Positions 1-8,369 of a stretch of 64,000 bases of DNA are shown piece by piece. The stretch is taken from NCBI GenBank assembly GCA_937871915.1, contig CALMPG010000116.1:1-64000 (forward strand), given 5' to 3'. Position 1 is the first letter of the stretch. Each line of letters begins with the position of its first letter. Both the position numbers and the translations under genes were made by a program. Source of the DNA: an uncultured Phycisphaerales bacterium (lineage in GTDB: Bacteria > Planctomycetota > Phycisphaerae > Phycisphaerales > UBA1924). Below the pieces are notes generated by a model, which was given only the letters and a program-made list of their open reading frames with translations, was not told the DNA's origin and did no database searches.

Positions 1-1185
1 GTCTCGCTCCGCTCGCCCTCGCTCCGTCGCCGCACGGCACACGGGAGGAGGAGTTGGTACAATCTGGTCCTCTCATCCAAACTGGTACAGGAAAGTCAGG
101 CAGGTCACACCGACGGCCCGGTGTACGCGCTCGCCTACAACCCTTACGACATGACCACGATCGCCGGCGGCAGTTTTACAAATGCCGATGGCCCGCTCAA
201 TCCCGCCTACAACATCGCGATCCTCGACACCGGCAATACCGGCATGTGGCTGCCCATGGATGTCGGCGCGTACGGAACGGTGTACTCCATCGTTTGCCGC
301 CCGAATGGGCGCGTGATTGCCGGGGGCGAGTTCTATGCCGCGGGTAGTGGCCCGGCGGCCGATACCCAGTCTCTTGCCGAGTTCAACGGGACGAGTTGGG
401 CCTCACTGGGCGGCGGCGTCGGAGGAACAGTGCGGGCAATGGCGTTGAAGCCCAATGGGGATCTGGCGATTGGCGGGTATTTTTCCTTTGTGGGAACTGG
501 TGCGGGCACGGTGTATGCTGACAACGTGGCGATCCTTTCCGGTTCAACATGGAGTGCGTTGACCTCCGGAGTGGCGACAACTTCCATTTTCACCCCCGCC
601 ACATGTTTCGCGCTAGCATGGAATGCCAACGAACTTCAAGTTGGGGGCTATTTCAACCGGGCGGGAGGCAAGCCGGTCCAGAACTTCTCCCGTTTCACAC
701 AAGACGACATTCCGGTCATCAAAGCGCAGCCGATGTCCGGTGCGTGTCCGGTATCTTCAACGGTTACTATCTCAGTAATCGTTGCTCCTGGGTATGGCAC
801 TCTCACGTACGAATGGAAGCGAAACGGCGTCACGGTGGTGGACGGGCCGCAGGGCGCTAGTTCGCTTGGTGGAACCGTGAGCGGGGCCGCGACGGATACG
901 CTTGTGATCGCCAACTTCAACTACCACGATCGTGGGTCGTACACCGTGACAGTTACGAATGCATGTGGCTCGGTCGTCAGCCAAGCGTGCTCCGCGGGGT
1001 TGGCATGTGCCGCCGACTTCAACGCCGACTGCGTGTTGGAAGTTCAGGACATTTTCGACTTCTTGAACGCGTGGTTTGCGGGCGATCCCGCCGCAAACTT
1101 CAATGGGTCAACTGGGTTCCCACCAGACCTCGAAATACAAGACATCTTCGACTTCTTAAACGCATGGTTTGCAGGTTGCACATGA
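1..1185 (+). CDS. Secreted delta-60-like repeat protein with C-terminal dockerin pair, 5' partial
   Basis: The frame is open from the first base, so the gene probably enters from the left edge. GTG 121 is the first plausible internal start, but no signal peptide follows it. Several units of the form W..L..GV.GTVRAMA..PNG.LAIGGYF resemble delta-60/propeller-like repeats, and the closest relative in the window is the protein at 57726. An Ig-like domain follows (YEWKRNG, paired Cys). Two dockerin-type repeats close the protein, each ADFN/ANFN...QDIFDFLNAWFAG, and the last residues are WFAGCT. It was probably exported and held at the cell surface. The stop overlaps the next gene as ATGA, which suggests coupled translation. 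Its ligand is unknown. Confidence 0.8.
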   Translation, partial: VSLRSPSLRRRTAHGRRSWYNLVLSSKLVQESQAGHTDGPVYALAYNPYDMTTIAGGSFTNADGPLNPAYNIAILDTGNTGMWLPMDVGAYGTVYSIVCRPNGRVIAGGEFYAAGSGPAADTQSLAEFNGTSWASLGGGVGGTVRAMALKPNGDLAIGGYFSFVGTGAGTVYADNVAILSGSTWSALTSGVATTSIFTPATCFALAWNANELQVGGYFNRAGGKPVQNFSRFTQDDIPVIKAQPMSGACPVSSTVTISVIVAPGYGTLTYEWKRNGVTVVDGPQGASSLGGTVSGAATDTLVIANFNYHDRGSYTVTVTNACGSVVSQACSAGLACAADFNADCVLEVQDIFDFLNAWFAGDPAANFNGSTGFPPDLEIQDIFDFLNAWFAGCT

Positions 1186-2063
1186 ACCGTCCCGTGACAG
1201 CGAAGCGTTTGACCGGTCGCATCAAAGTCGATGCGGCCGGTTTCACGTTGATTGAGTTGCTGGTGGTAATTGCCACGATCGCGTTGTTGATCGGACTGCT
1301 GCTCCCCGCGCTGGCCAAGTCTCGATTCGCCGCGAAAGAAGCGCTGTGCCTGAGCAACCATCGCCAGCTCGGCGTTGCGTGGGCCGCGTACACGAATGAT
1401 TATGGTGTGTTCGAGTATGCGCCCAGCTCCACGGCGTCGATTCCGTCGGCGAGGCTGCCGGGGATCTGGGCCGGGGTGGACTGGTATCCCGACGTGGGCG
1501 CGCCGGGCAACATTCCCATTCGCGAACGGCCGACGAACCTTTACATCGGGTCAGATGCCCGAATCGACTCTCGAATGAATGTGTTCATGTGCCCGTTGGA
1601 CTTTGGCTCGCGAGAGTACGGGACAGGGGCGAATCCGTACTCGGGTTTGGCCGCCGCGACCCTCTCGGGCGAACCCGACACGTACTTTGGTGTTGCTGGC
1701 ACGAGTTACAACGCGAACCAGTGGATGTACTGCAAGCCCGGCGCGCCGAACGGGTGGGGTGGGTTTCCCAACTTTCCCAACCTACGGACCTCGCAGGGAC
1801 CCCAGCATGTGGAGGTCGCGACAAGTCGCTTTGTCGTGCTTCAGGACAATGGACCGTCCAACTGGATTGCGTCAACGCCCGCGCAGTTGACGGCGAACCT
1901 AACGGGCGGATGGTGGCACGGCAAGGGTCGCACGGCAATGTCGTTCTTGGATGGTTCGGCCCGTACCGAAAGAGGAAAACTGCTCGTGTGCGACACGTAC
2001 TCGATGCACATGAAGCCGCTTGTCAATCCAAACTCGACCTGGCGCCGGCCCGACATCCCCTGA
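1182..2063 (+). CDS. Prepilin-type N-terminal cleavage/methylation domain protein
   Basis: The 293-residue product starts at ATG 1182, inside the stop of the upstream dockerin gene (ATGA). Residues 20-25 are GFTLIE, the type IV prepilin peptidase site, followed by a hydrophobic helix of about 20 residues (LLVVIATIALLIGLLLPAL). This is the N-terminus of the pseudopilin-like proteins that are abundant in planctomycetes. Near the C-terminus WWHGKGRTAMSFLDGS resembles the H-X9-DG motif of that family, with 10 rather than 9 intervening residues. The body has Cys residues and many aromatics, typical of the secreted globular part. It is predicted to be membrane-anchored and periplasm-facing. Coupling to a dockerin protein suggests a shared export or surface role, which is inference. 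Confidence 0.85.
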   Translation: MNRPVTAKRLTGRIKVDAAGFTLIELLVVIATIALLIGLLLPALAKSRFAAKEALCLSNHRQLGVAWAAYTNDYGVFEYAPSSTASIPSARLPGIWAGVDWYPDVGAPGNIPIRERPTNLYIGSDARIDSRMNVFMCPLDFGSREYGTGANPYSGLAAATLSGEPDTYFGVAGTSYNANQWMYCKPGAPNGWGGFPNFPNLRTSQGPQHVEVATSRFVVLQDNGPSNWIASTPAQLTANLTGGWWHGKGRTAMSFLDGSARTERGKLLVCDTYSMHMKPLVNPNSTWRRPDIP

Positions 2064-2141
2064 CCATCGTTCAGTTCGTGAGGTGTCGGCTGGCAAAGGC
2101 CTCGGATGGGATGGCGTTGGCCCGAGAGTCCCCGAATCCAA

Positions 2142-2170
2142 TGAAAAAGGCCGCGATCGCTCGCGGTCTT
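2142..2170 (-). terminator. Rho-independent terminator of the XerC-type gene
   Basis: A 10-bp stem (AAGGCCGCGA / TCGCGGTCTT, one G-T pair) has a TCGC loop. Read on the minus strand it is followed by a run of T (five A on the plus strand at 2144-2148). It lies 42 bp past the stop of the minus-strand recombinase gene. Confidence 0.7.
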
Positions 2171-2211
2171 CTGCATTCACTTCGGAGTTTGGACTTCCCA
2201 CTACCGACTTC

Positions 2212-3249
2212 TCAAGCCGATTCCGCCCGCGGGTGCGCGTGGTTGTACGCCGTCTGCAGCCGCTGCGTCGTCAGGTGCGTGTAGATCTGCGTCGTGCTCA
2301 GCGACTGGTGGCCCAGCAGCTCCTGCACACTCCGCAGGTCGGCGCCGTTCTCGAGCAGGTGCGTGGCGAAGGAGTGACGCAGGGTGTGGGGGCTGATGTC
2401 GGGATCGAGGCCGGCGGAGGTCAGGTACTTGTCGAGTTTGCGACGGACGGACCGGCTGGAGAGCCGCTTGCCGTGCTTGTTGACGAACAGGGGCCGGGTC
2501 TTGCCGCCGCCCTCGGCCCACCACGAGGCGCACCGGACGTCGCTCTGGACCATCTCCACGTAGCGCTTCACAGCGCCCATCGCGTGCGTGCCCAGCGGCA
2601 CCATGCGTTCCTTCTTTCCCTTGCCCCGCACGCGGAGGGCCTCGCCCGGCTCGTCCATGTCGTCGGCGTTGAGGCCCACGAGTTCGCTCACGCGGATGCC
2701 CGTGGAGTAGAGCGTTTCGAGCATGGCCCGGTCACGCAGGCCCAGGACGTCCTTGTCGCTCGGCGTCGAGAGGAGTTTCTCGATCTGCTCGACGGTGATC
2801 GCCTTGGGCAGCCGCTTGGCCTGGCGCGGCGTGCGGATGGCCGTCATCGGGTTGGTCTTGGTGAAGCCGCGCCGGTTCGACCACTTGTAGAAGGATCGCA
2901 GCGTGGCGATCTTCCGGGCCATCGTGGCCGCGGAGTATTCCTTCGTCCCCAGGTGCGAGAGGAAGTTGCGGATCGACTCGGGGTCCGCATCGCAGATGAA
3001 CTTCGTCACGGTATTGGGCAGGATCGTCCCGGCGGTGTCGCCGTTGGGCGTGCCGTTGCTCGCGATCTTGTCGAAGGCCTTCTGCTCGGTCGCCTCGACC
3101 ACGTCAACGCCGCCGTCCTCGGCGAGGAACTCGACGTACTGGCGCAGGTCCGCGCCGTAGCACCGGGCCGTGTAGTGGCTGAAGTGCCGCTCGTCCATCA
3201 GATAGGACGTGAAGCCGTTGATCAGGGGAAGTGGGGGGAGGGTTGCCAT
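2212..3249 (-). CDS. xerC: Tyrosine recombinase, XerC/XerD type
   Basis: The 345-residue protein has an N-terminal SAM-like core-binding domain (about 1-145) and a C-terminal catalytic domain. The catalytic set is visible: Arg186 (TGIRVSEL), Lys near 210 (GKGKKERMVPLG), His288 and Arg291 (SPHTLRHSFATHL), His314 (LLGHQSL) and Tyr323 (TQIYTHL). Xer enzymes resolve chromosome dimers at dif. The N-terminal domain carries about 35 extra residues (46-80) compared with classical Xer proteins near 300 residues. No integrase-like neighbours or att sites are seen, so a housekeeping role is favoured. C versus D cannot be decided from one copy. A terminator follows at 2142-2170. Confidence 0.88.
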   Translation of the reverse strand: MATLPPLPLINGFTSYLMDERHFSHYTARCYGADLRQYVEFLAEDGGVDVVEATEQKAFDKIASNGTPNGDTAGTILPNTVTKFICDADPESIRNFLSHLGTKEYSAATMARKIATLRSFYKWSNRRGFTKTNPMTAIRTPRQAKRLPKAITVEQIEKLLSTPSDKDVLGLRDRAMLETLYSTGIRVSELVGLNADDMDEPGEALRVRGKGKKERMVPLGTHAMGAVKRYVEMVQSDVRCASWWAEGGGKTRPLFVNKHGKRLSSRSVRRKLDKYLTSAGLDPDISPHTLRHSFATHLLENGADLRSVQELLGHQSLSTTQIYTHLTTQRLQTAYNHAHPRAESA

Positions 3250-3371
3250 AATCCGTTACTCCGTCGGGTGGCCATCCGTGGCGCGCCGTAATGGGCAGTT
3301 CGAGGGCGGGGGAAGGAGGTTCGAGAACACGAGGCCCGATAGTGATTGGTCGGCTCAGAAGCGCGCCGGCT

Positions 3372-3719
3372 TTATCCGGTCTTGAAACTTGGCCCCACCC
3401 CGGCTGCGGCCGGGGGAGACTCGGTCCGGTGGAGCCCCGGAAGCAGGCGGTTTCTTAACTGGTGGCTGACCAGGGCGGCGTCGAACCAGTCGAAGGGCAC
3501 ATCCTCGCTGCGGGCGAGTTCCGCCAGCCGCAAGAGCAGGGACTGTTCCTGGCCGCGCTCGCAGGAGAAGGTCCAGCGGTGGACCCCCTTGGACAGGGTG
3601 ACGCAATCCCGTGAGGGAGAGACGCTCACCTTGGCGGGCTGGCCTTTGGGTGTTTGGGACTTTCGACCAGCGGGAGAATCAGTGGGCATGGGTCGCTTCC
3701 GTGCGTTGGAGCGACCCAT
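3372..3719 (-). CDS. Small conserved-looking protein of unknown function
   Basis: The frame encodes 115 residues from ATG 3719, or 105 from ATG 3690 (MPTDSPAGRK). I recognise no family. The middle section (VSVSPSRDCVTLSKGVHRW, then a Leu-rich helix LLLRLAELA and DVPFDWFDAALVSHQL) looks like a folded domain, while the ends are basic or Pro-rich. It lies 12 nt after the lipoprotein gene at 3732 in the same direction, so it is probably co-transcribed. The first ten codons coincide with one arm of an 11-bp inverted repeat (3687-3720), which makes the later start more likely. Confidence 0.55.
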   Translation of the reverse strand: MGRSNARKRPMPTDSPAGRKSQTPKGQPAKVSVSPSRDCVTLSKGVHRWTFSCERGQEQSLLLRLAELARSEDVPFDWFDAALVSHQLRNRLLPGLHRTESPPAAAGVGPSFKTG

Positions 3720-3720
3720 G
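3687..3720. repeat. 11-bp perfect inverted repeat at a gene start
   Basis: CATGGGTCGCT and AGCGACCCATG flank a 12-nt loop. A third GGGTCGCT copy follows at 3725. The repeat covers both candidate ATGs of the small minus-strand gene, so it could sequester its start. No T-run follows, so it is not a classical terminator. Confidence 0.6.
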
Positions 3721-3731
3721 GACTGGGTCGC

Positions 3732-4535
3732 TTATGGAGAGGCCGGTCGGGCGTCGGTGGTCGTCGTGCGGGCCACCCTCAGGCGTTCCTGATCGATGAG
3801 GCGCGAGACGGCGACGAACGCCGAGAACTGCGTGTACAGGTCCATGCTCTGCATGATGGCCTTCCATCCCAGGGCGGAATCGGGGTCGTGGCGGCCGGTG
3901 GCGTATCGCCGGAGTTCGAGCTGCACCTCGTGGTTGGACGCGTCGAGGTGCTGGCTGACCGTCGCGACCGGCTTGGAGAGATACTGCGTGGCGATGGTCC
4001 GATCGAACTCGGTGTAGGCGATCTGCAGCCGGAGCGGGTCCAGGCGCGGCGTGTCCACGCCGGCGTTGCGGGCGAAGAGGGCGAGCTTCACCCCGAGTTT
4101 CGGCGGGTTGTAGGGGTCATAGGCGGTGATCGTGCCCACGATCAGCCCGTCCACGCCGAGCGTCTCGGCGAGGGTGCGGGCCTCTTGCGGCGAGGTCACC
4201 AGTGTCATCCCGCGGGCCCGCATGGCGGCGATCGTGCGGTTCATCGGCAGGCACGCGATGCCGCGCACCTCGTCGATCTTGGCCACGATCTGGTCGGCCA
4301 CCATGTTGGCGTCAACGAAGGAAGCGCCCGACTCGTTGGCCAGGGGGGCCACGGCCCAGAGCACGTCGCCCTCGGCGCTGTTGTAGGGCGCGACGAGCAC
4401 GTCCGGGGGCGTGAGCCCCGGACCCTTCGGGGCGCACCCGGAGAGAGTCATAAGCACGGCCACCAGGGCGATCGTCGTGGGGGCGATCGCACGTGGGAGG
4501 GCCGCGCGTGTGAGCATGGTCTGTACGGTTGTCAT
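3732..4535 (-). CDS. Putative lipoprotein of unknown function
   Basis: The 267-residue protein begins with a basic n-region and hydrophobic stretch (TTIALVAVLMTLSGC), with lipobox LSGC at about residues 31-34. It is therefore predicted to be an exported lipoprotein. The mature part (ALGVDGLIVGTITAYDPYNPP, VAPLANESG) recalls periplasmic lipoproteins with a CsgG/LpoB-like nucleotide-fold core that read as 'anchored assembly factors', but similarity is weak and I do not assign a family. It sits between a TolB-like propeller lipoprotein gene (132 nt upstream) and a small unknown gene 12 nt downstream, which suggests a cell-envelope operon. Confidence 0.75.
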   Translation of the reverse strand: MTTVQTMLTRAALPRAIAPTTIALVAVLMTLSGCAPKGPGLTPPDVLVAPYNSAEGDVLWAVAPLANESGASFVDANMVADQIVAKIDEVRGIACLPMNRTIAAMRARGMTLVTSPQEARTLAETLGVDGLIVGTITAYDPYNPPKLGVKLALFARNAGVDTPRLDPLRLQIAYTEFDRTIATQYLSKPVATVSQHLDASNHEVQLELRRYATGRHDPDSALGWKAIMQSMDLYTQFSAFVAVSRLIDQERLRVARTTTTDARPASP

Positions 4536-4667
4536 GGCGTCCTGCCGGTATCGCGGGCAAACTCCATCGCCCGCGCCGAGGAATCAGGTCAATCGGTCCG
4601 GCGGTCGTCAGACGCGCGGGACCGGGGATGTTCGCTCGCACGGGACGACCCCGCGCGGAGGATGGAA

Positions 4668-6257
4668 TCAGTGCTCGTGGCCGGGCTCGGCGGGAGCCTC
4701 GTGCGCGCCCGTGACTTCGGTCGCGGGCGTCTCGACAGGCGCGGGCGAGTGCGGGTCGGTATGGGCGGAGGGCTTGTTGGCAAAGTCGGTGTTGGAGAGC
4801 TTTTCCGGGCGCTTGCCGGTGGCCGCGGTGATGGCCTTGTCGGTGCCGATGGACCAGATGTTGGGCACGCCCGTGCGGTCGGAGACGAAGTAGATCTTGC
4901 CGTCGGTGCACCAGGAGGGCATCAGGTTCATGAAGGGGCCGGAGGTGAGCATCACCTTCTGCGTCCCGTCGATGCTGGTCATCCAGAGCGTGCTCTGGGG
5001 CATCTTGTCCGAGGCCTGGGCGATGTCGTTGGGGTTGGGGATCGTGGCGTAGACGATTCGGTCGCCCTCGGGCGACCACGCGGCGTTGATCAGGGCCTGG
5101 CCCTGGGCCGAGGCGATCTCGGTCGGGCTGGAGGCGTCGCCGGAGCGGTAGTCGATGGTCCAGATGCTGAAGGCGTGGTCGCCGCGCTCGCGGGAGCGCT
5201 GGAACAGGATGCGGTCGCGTCCGTCCATGCCGGTGCGGGCCATGGGGCACCACTGCGGGAACATGCCGTAGCCGATGAACTCGGAGGCGCCGGTGCCGGC
5301 CACGTCCATCACCCACATCTCCCATCGGCCGGAGGTCTCGCCCAGTCGGCAGAAGGCGATCTTCTTGCCGTCGGGAGACCACGTCGGGTGGAGCTCGTGC
5401 GAGGGATCGCTGGAGAGTTGCAGGGCCTGCCCGCCGCCGGCGGACATCACGAAGATGTCCCAGTTGCCGTTGCGGTTGGAGCAGAAGGCGATCCGCCCGC
5501 CGTCGGGGCTGAAGGAGGGCATCACGTCGTTGGCCGGATCGGAGGTGAGCTGCGTGACGGTCCGACCGTTGACGCCCTTGACATAGATGTCGGAGGTCGG
5601 GCGGTGCTGGGTCGAGGCGTACGCGATGTACTTGCCGTCGCGGGAGACGCACGGATCAAAGTCCGCGCCCTCCGAGGCGTAGGTCACGTGGCTGAGCCCC
5701 TCGGCCCCGTCCTCGCCCGCCGGGCGGTTGGTCATGCTCGGCGCGATCCGCGTGGACAGCACGTCCATCCCCTTGTCCGCCTTGAACTGATCGTCCCACA
5801 CGGCCCGGTCGGCCTCGGCGATCATGCTGATCCAGAAGGGCTCGAGCTTCTGCCCGGGGCGGTACGTGGTCTTCGGCGGGGTCATCATCGACGAGGAACC
5901 CGTCGAGGTCGTGCTCATCGTCATCGTTGACCCGCCCGACATGCCCATCTGGCCCGACGAGTTCATCCCGGGCTGGTTCGTGCCCATGGAGTCGCTCGGG
6001 TTCATGGGCTCGGTCGTCGTCTGGATCGAGTAGTTCTGGCTCACCGCGCTGTCGGGCATCGTCGGCAGGTCCGTTGACGCCGACTGCGTCTGCGAGCTCG
6101 CGGACCCGTTCGAGTTCTTCCGAGCGTGGCTTGTCGTGTTCTCCATGCATCCGCAGGCCAGGCCCGCGATGGCGAGGAGCGCCGCAACTCGCAGCGCGGC
6201 CGAAGTCTTGGAAACGAAGCTCGAGGCGGGGGGGGGGGGGGGGGGGGTGGCGTTCAC
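4668..6257 (-). CDS. TolB-like WD40/PD40 beta-propeller lipoprotein
   Basis: About 529 residues. GTG 6257 is chosen because GGAG lies about 9 nt upstream; a TTG at 6272 would add five residues. A hydrophobic export signal ends in LAIAGLACGC, a lipobox-like site. After a Ser/Thr/Met-rich linker come at least five PD40 repeats with the SPDG.KIAF..NR.G..DI..M motif (for example SFSPDGGRIAFCSNRNGNWD), as in TolB, so a periplasmic beta-propeller is likely. Six Pro codons from a 20-nt G run (plus strand) sit between the start and the signal h-region, which is an odd place for prolines. It heads a probable minus-strand operon. Confidence 0.85.
   Translation of the reverse strand: MNATPPPPPPASSFVSKTSAALRVAALLAIAGLACGCMENTTSHARKNSNGSASSQTQSASTDLPTMPDSAVSQNYSIQTTTEPMNPSDSMGTNQPGMNSSGQMGMSGGSTMTMSTTSTGSSSMMTPPKTTYRPGQKLEPFWISMIAEADRAVWDDQFKADKGMDVLSTRIAPSMTNRPAGEDGAEGLSHVTYASEGADFDPCVSRDGKYIAYASTQHRPTSDIYVKGVNGRTVTQLTSDPANDVMPSFSPDGGRIAFCSNRNGNWDIFVMSAGGGQALQLSSDPSHELHPTWSPDGKKIAFCRLGETSGRWEMWVMDVAGTGASEFIGYGMFPQWCPMARTGMDGRDRILFQRSRERGDHAFSIWTIDYRSGDASSPTEIASAQGQALINAAWSPEGDRIVYATIPNPNDIAQASDKMPQSTLWMTSIDGTQKVMLTSGPFMNLMPSWCTDGKIYFVSDRTGVPNIWSIGTDKAITAATGKRPEKLSNTDFANKPSAHTDPHSPAPVETPATEVTGAHEAPAEPGHEH
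6228..6247. repeat. G20 homopolymer inside the 5' end of a lipoprotein gene
   Basis: Twenty consecutive G on the plus strand encode Pro6 on the minus strand, directly before the hydrophobic signal of the TolB-like lipoprotein. A length change would shift the signal peptide out of frame with the start. It may be a slippage-prone switch or a sequencing/assembly artefact. Confidence 0.9.
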
Positions 6258-6619
6258 GTCCGTGTTCTCCAATGGAGGTCAGGTTCCGTCGGAGCGTTGA
6301 TCCGGGCCTCCAGCCCGTCCATCACCTCGATCGAACCTCGAGAGCTCGAATCCGAGCGGACCTCCGGTCCTGCTCACGCCCGGCGCAAATGCCGGTACAG
6401 AAAGAGCTTGCATTCGGACGCGGCATTCGTGGCCACGCTCGATCGCAGGTCCCACGGGTTTATCGGACGGTCCAACCCGTCCTCTTGACCCCGCGAGCCA
6501 CGAATCGCCCGAGTTATCGACCGCGCGCTCCGGCGACCCTACTCAAACCACGAGATTCTCGGGCCATGATATCGCACGGTTCCTGTCGGTAGTTCTTGCG
6601 CACCACGCCGCCCGGCAAC
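6258..6619. other. Intergenic region without a recognisable gene
   Basis: About 360 bp upstream of the TolB-like operon and downstream of the small minus-strand gene at 6674. The short open frames here have no start signals or family features I recognise. It presumably holds the promoter of the minus-strand operon, but no convincing -35/-10 pair stands out. Confidence 0.5.
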
Positions 6620-6646
6620 GAAAAACCCCTCGCTCCGGCGAGGGGT
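6620..6646 (-). terminator. Rho-independent terminator of the 99-residue gene
   Basis: A perfect 9-bp stem, ACCCCTCGC / GCGAGGGGT, with a 4-nt loop is followed on the minus strand by five T (plus-strand A run at 6621-6625). It lies 28 bp past the stop at 6674. Confidence 0.8.
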
Positions 6647-6673
6647 GGTGCATCGCTCGAGTGCGAGGTCGGA

Positions 6674-6973
6674 TCATCCGCGGGCGGTTCGCCACGTCAC
6701 GCCCGGCGTGTTGTCCGGGCGCACGCGCCGGGCGAACCGGCCGCGCGGCGCGGCCGCCGCCAGCAGATGGTCGCGGTATTCCCGCAGCGCAGCATCCGAA
6801 AACTGGCCGAGGAACTCGGGGCTGGCCGTCGGGTTCAACTCCAGGATCTGCCAGAGCACCGGCGCGTTGGCGGGCAGGTCGGCCCCGCCCTCGGTGTTCC
6901 TGGCCCGGGCGTCGTTGCCCTTGAACCAGGAGAACTCGGAGCGGGGGGAAAAGTTCGAGGACAGGCTGAGCAT
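6674..6973 (-). CDS. Small protein of unknown function
   Basis: 99 residues from ATG 6973, chosen because GGAGA lies about 8 nt upstream on the minus strand; a start 15 codons further out lacks this. The sequence is soluble and mixed: an aromatic N-terminus (NFSPRSEFSWFKG), a middle helix (APVLWQILELNP) and EFLGQFSDAALREYRDHLLAAA, then a basic Arg-rich tail. No signal peptide or membrane segment is present and I recognise no family. It is divergent from the gene at 7058 and closed by its own terminator, both of which support a real gene. Confidence 0.6.
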   Translation of the reverse strand: MLSLSSNFSPRSEFSWFKGNDARARNTEGGADLPANAPVLWQILELNPTASPEFLGQFSDAALREYRDHLLAAAAPRGRFARRVRPDNTPGVTWRTARG

Positions 6974-7057
6974 GGATGAATCTCCGTGATCGACGCATCG
7001 GTCGATCGCGGCGACCATCGGACCCGTCCCGACGTACGCTCGATGGTGTAACCGCTC

Positions 7058-7741
7058 ATGGACCCACTCGCACCCTACAATCTCCCGAACAACCGCCCGG
7101 TTTCAATGGTGATCCCGCGTGGTCCGGGCGACATTTGCGCTCGCGACGGGTCCGGCGGAGCGTGGCGGGCGACCTGGCTGGACCGCAGTCTCATCGGGAT
7201 TGCCGCGAGCGATGAGCGGGATCTGCTCGACAATCGACGCTCGATGGTGTGGAGCGGGTCGTTCGCCGAGTCTCGCGGCGGCGGGCTTTTCGATGAAGAC
7301 CCGCGCACCTGGGGGCGAGCCGGGTGGACCGAACTCGAATCGGCGTGCCACAGACTCTCGATCACGAACGCGCAGGTGCTGGTCCGGCCGCACTTTCGCC
7401 ATGTCATCAGCGATGTCCCTTCCTGCAGGCGTCTGCTCGAGTCGGAGTGGGCCCGCGCACTGGGCATCGGCCTTGCCTTCGATCCAGCAGCCATGTGCGC
7501 CCCGTCGATGCTCGGCCCCGGGCGAATCGAGGACCACCTCCGCCGCATGTACGAGGCGATCGAGATGCTCCCGCGGTGCGAAGACGGGGACTTGGCCGGC
7601 ATTGCGACGGTGATCATCGGGATTCCGGGCACCGATGGCGTTCCAACCCGCGCCGCCGACAACGAATCCTTGGGCAGTTTCGTCCTCGACCTTGCCAAAT
7701 CCCACATTCCCCCCGGCCTCCCCACGCTCGTACCGGCGTGA
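7058..7741 (+). CDS. Protein of unknown function
   Basis: 227 residues from ATG 7058. It looks soluble, with no signal or membrane segment. A central segment (LVRPHFRHVISDVPSCRRLLES) and a C-terminal segment (GIATVIIGIPGTDGVPTRA) look like a structured alpha/beta domain. I recognise no family or catalytic motif. It lies 51 nt before the nuoC start and is divergent from the small minus-strand gene. Codon use matches the GC-rich neighbours. Confidence 0.6.
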   Translation: MDPLAPYNLPNNRPVSMVIPRGPGDICARDGSGGAWRATWLDRSLIGIAASDERDLLDNRRSMVWSGSFAESRGGGLFDEDPRTWGRAGWTELESACHRLSITNAQVLVRPHFRHVISDVPSCRRLLESEWARALGIGLAFDPAAMCAPSMLGPGRIEDHLRRMYEAIEMLPRCEDGDLAGIATVIIGIPGTDGVPTRAADNESLGSFVLDLAKSHIPPGLPTLVPA

Positions 7742-7792
7742 ATAAACTCGCCCGACCGTCCCGCCCATCTTTCCGTGTTCCGAGGACCCCAC

Positions 7793-8347
7793 GTGCCAAC
7801 GCCGACCATCGATCACCCCACCTTCACGTTCCTCAAGGGGAAGTTCCCCGGCAAGAAGTTCCGGGCCACCGAATACCGCGCCCAGTCCACGCTCATCGTC
7901 GAGCCCGCCGACCTGCACTCGGTCATGGCCTTCCTGCGTGACGACCCCACCTGCCAGTACAACTTCCTCTCGGATGTCTTCGGCATCGACTACCTGAACT
8001 ATCCCACGAGGATGCCGGGCCGCTTCGCGGTGGTGTACAACCTCATCAGCCACGCCCGCGACGACCGGTTTTTCGTCAAGACCTTCGTCTCGCCCACGCT
8101 CCCGACCGACGGCATCGCCGAGGACCCCGGCCTGTGGGTGGATTCCGTCTGCGACCTCTGGCCCGGCGCCGAGTGGCCCGAGCGCGAGTGCTTCGACATG
8201 TTCGGCATCCGCTTCCGCAACCACCCGGATCTCCGCCGCATCCTCACGTGGGAGGAGTACCCCGCCCACCCGCTCCGCAAGGACTATCCGTTGCGAGGTC
8301 GCGGTGAGCGAGAGCAGTATGGCGTGATCGACAGAACCAGCGCGTGA
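7793..8347 (+). CDS. nuoC: NADH-quinone oxidoreductase subunit C (NuoC)
   Basis: 184 residues from GTG 7793, preferred over GTG 7775 because GAGGA lies 6-7 nt upstream. It matches the 30-kDa subunit of respiratory complex I, a hydrophilic-arm protein at the cytoplasmic face. The family signature is complete: WPERECFDMFGIRFRNHPDLRR and WEEYPAHPLRKDYPLRG. The N-terminal half (FLSDVFGIDYLNYP, FAVVYNLIS) is also typical. No other nuo gene is adjacent: the upstream gene is an unknown and downstream is the convergent LPS-export gene. Complex I genes must therefore be split in this genome, or this copy is an outlier. Confidence 0.93.
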   Translation: MPTPTIDHPTFTFLKGKFPGKKFRATEYRAQSTLIVEPADLHSVMAFLRDDPTCQYNFLSDVFGIDYLNYPTRMPGRFAVVYNLISHARDDRFFVKTFVSPTLPTDGIAEDPGLWVDSVCDLWPGAEWPERECFDMFGIRFRNHPDLRRILTWEEYPAHPLRKDYPLRGRGEREQYGVIDRTSA

Positions 8348-8369
8348 CCCGGCCGGGTGTCCTCGCGGG

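Noticed and set aside
2212..3249. Phage or integron integrase
   Set aside because: The catalytic set and context fit a housekeeping Xer recombinase; no att sites, prophage genes or gene cassettes are adjacent.
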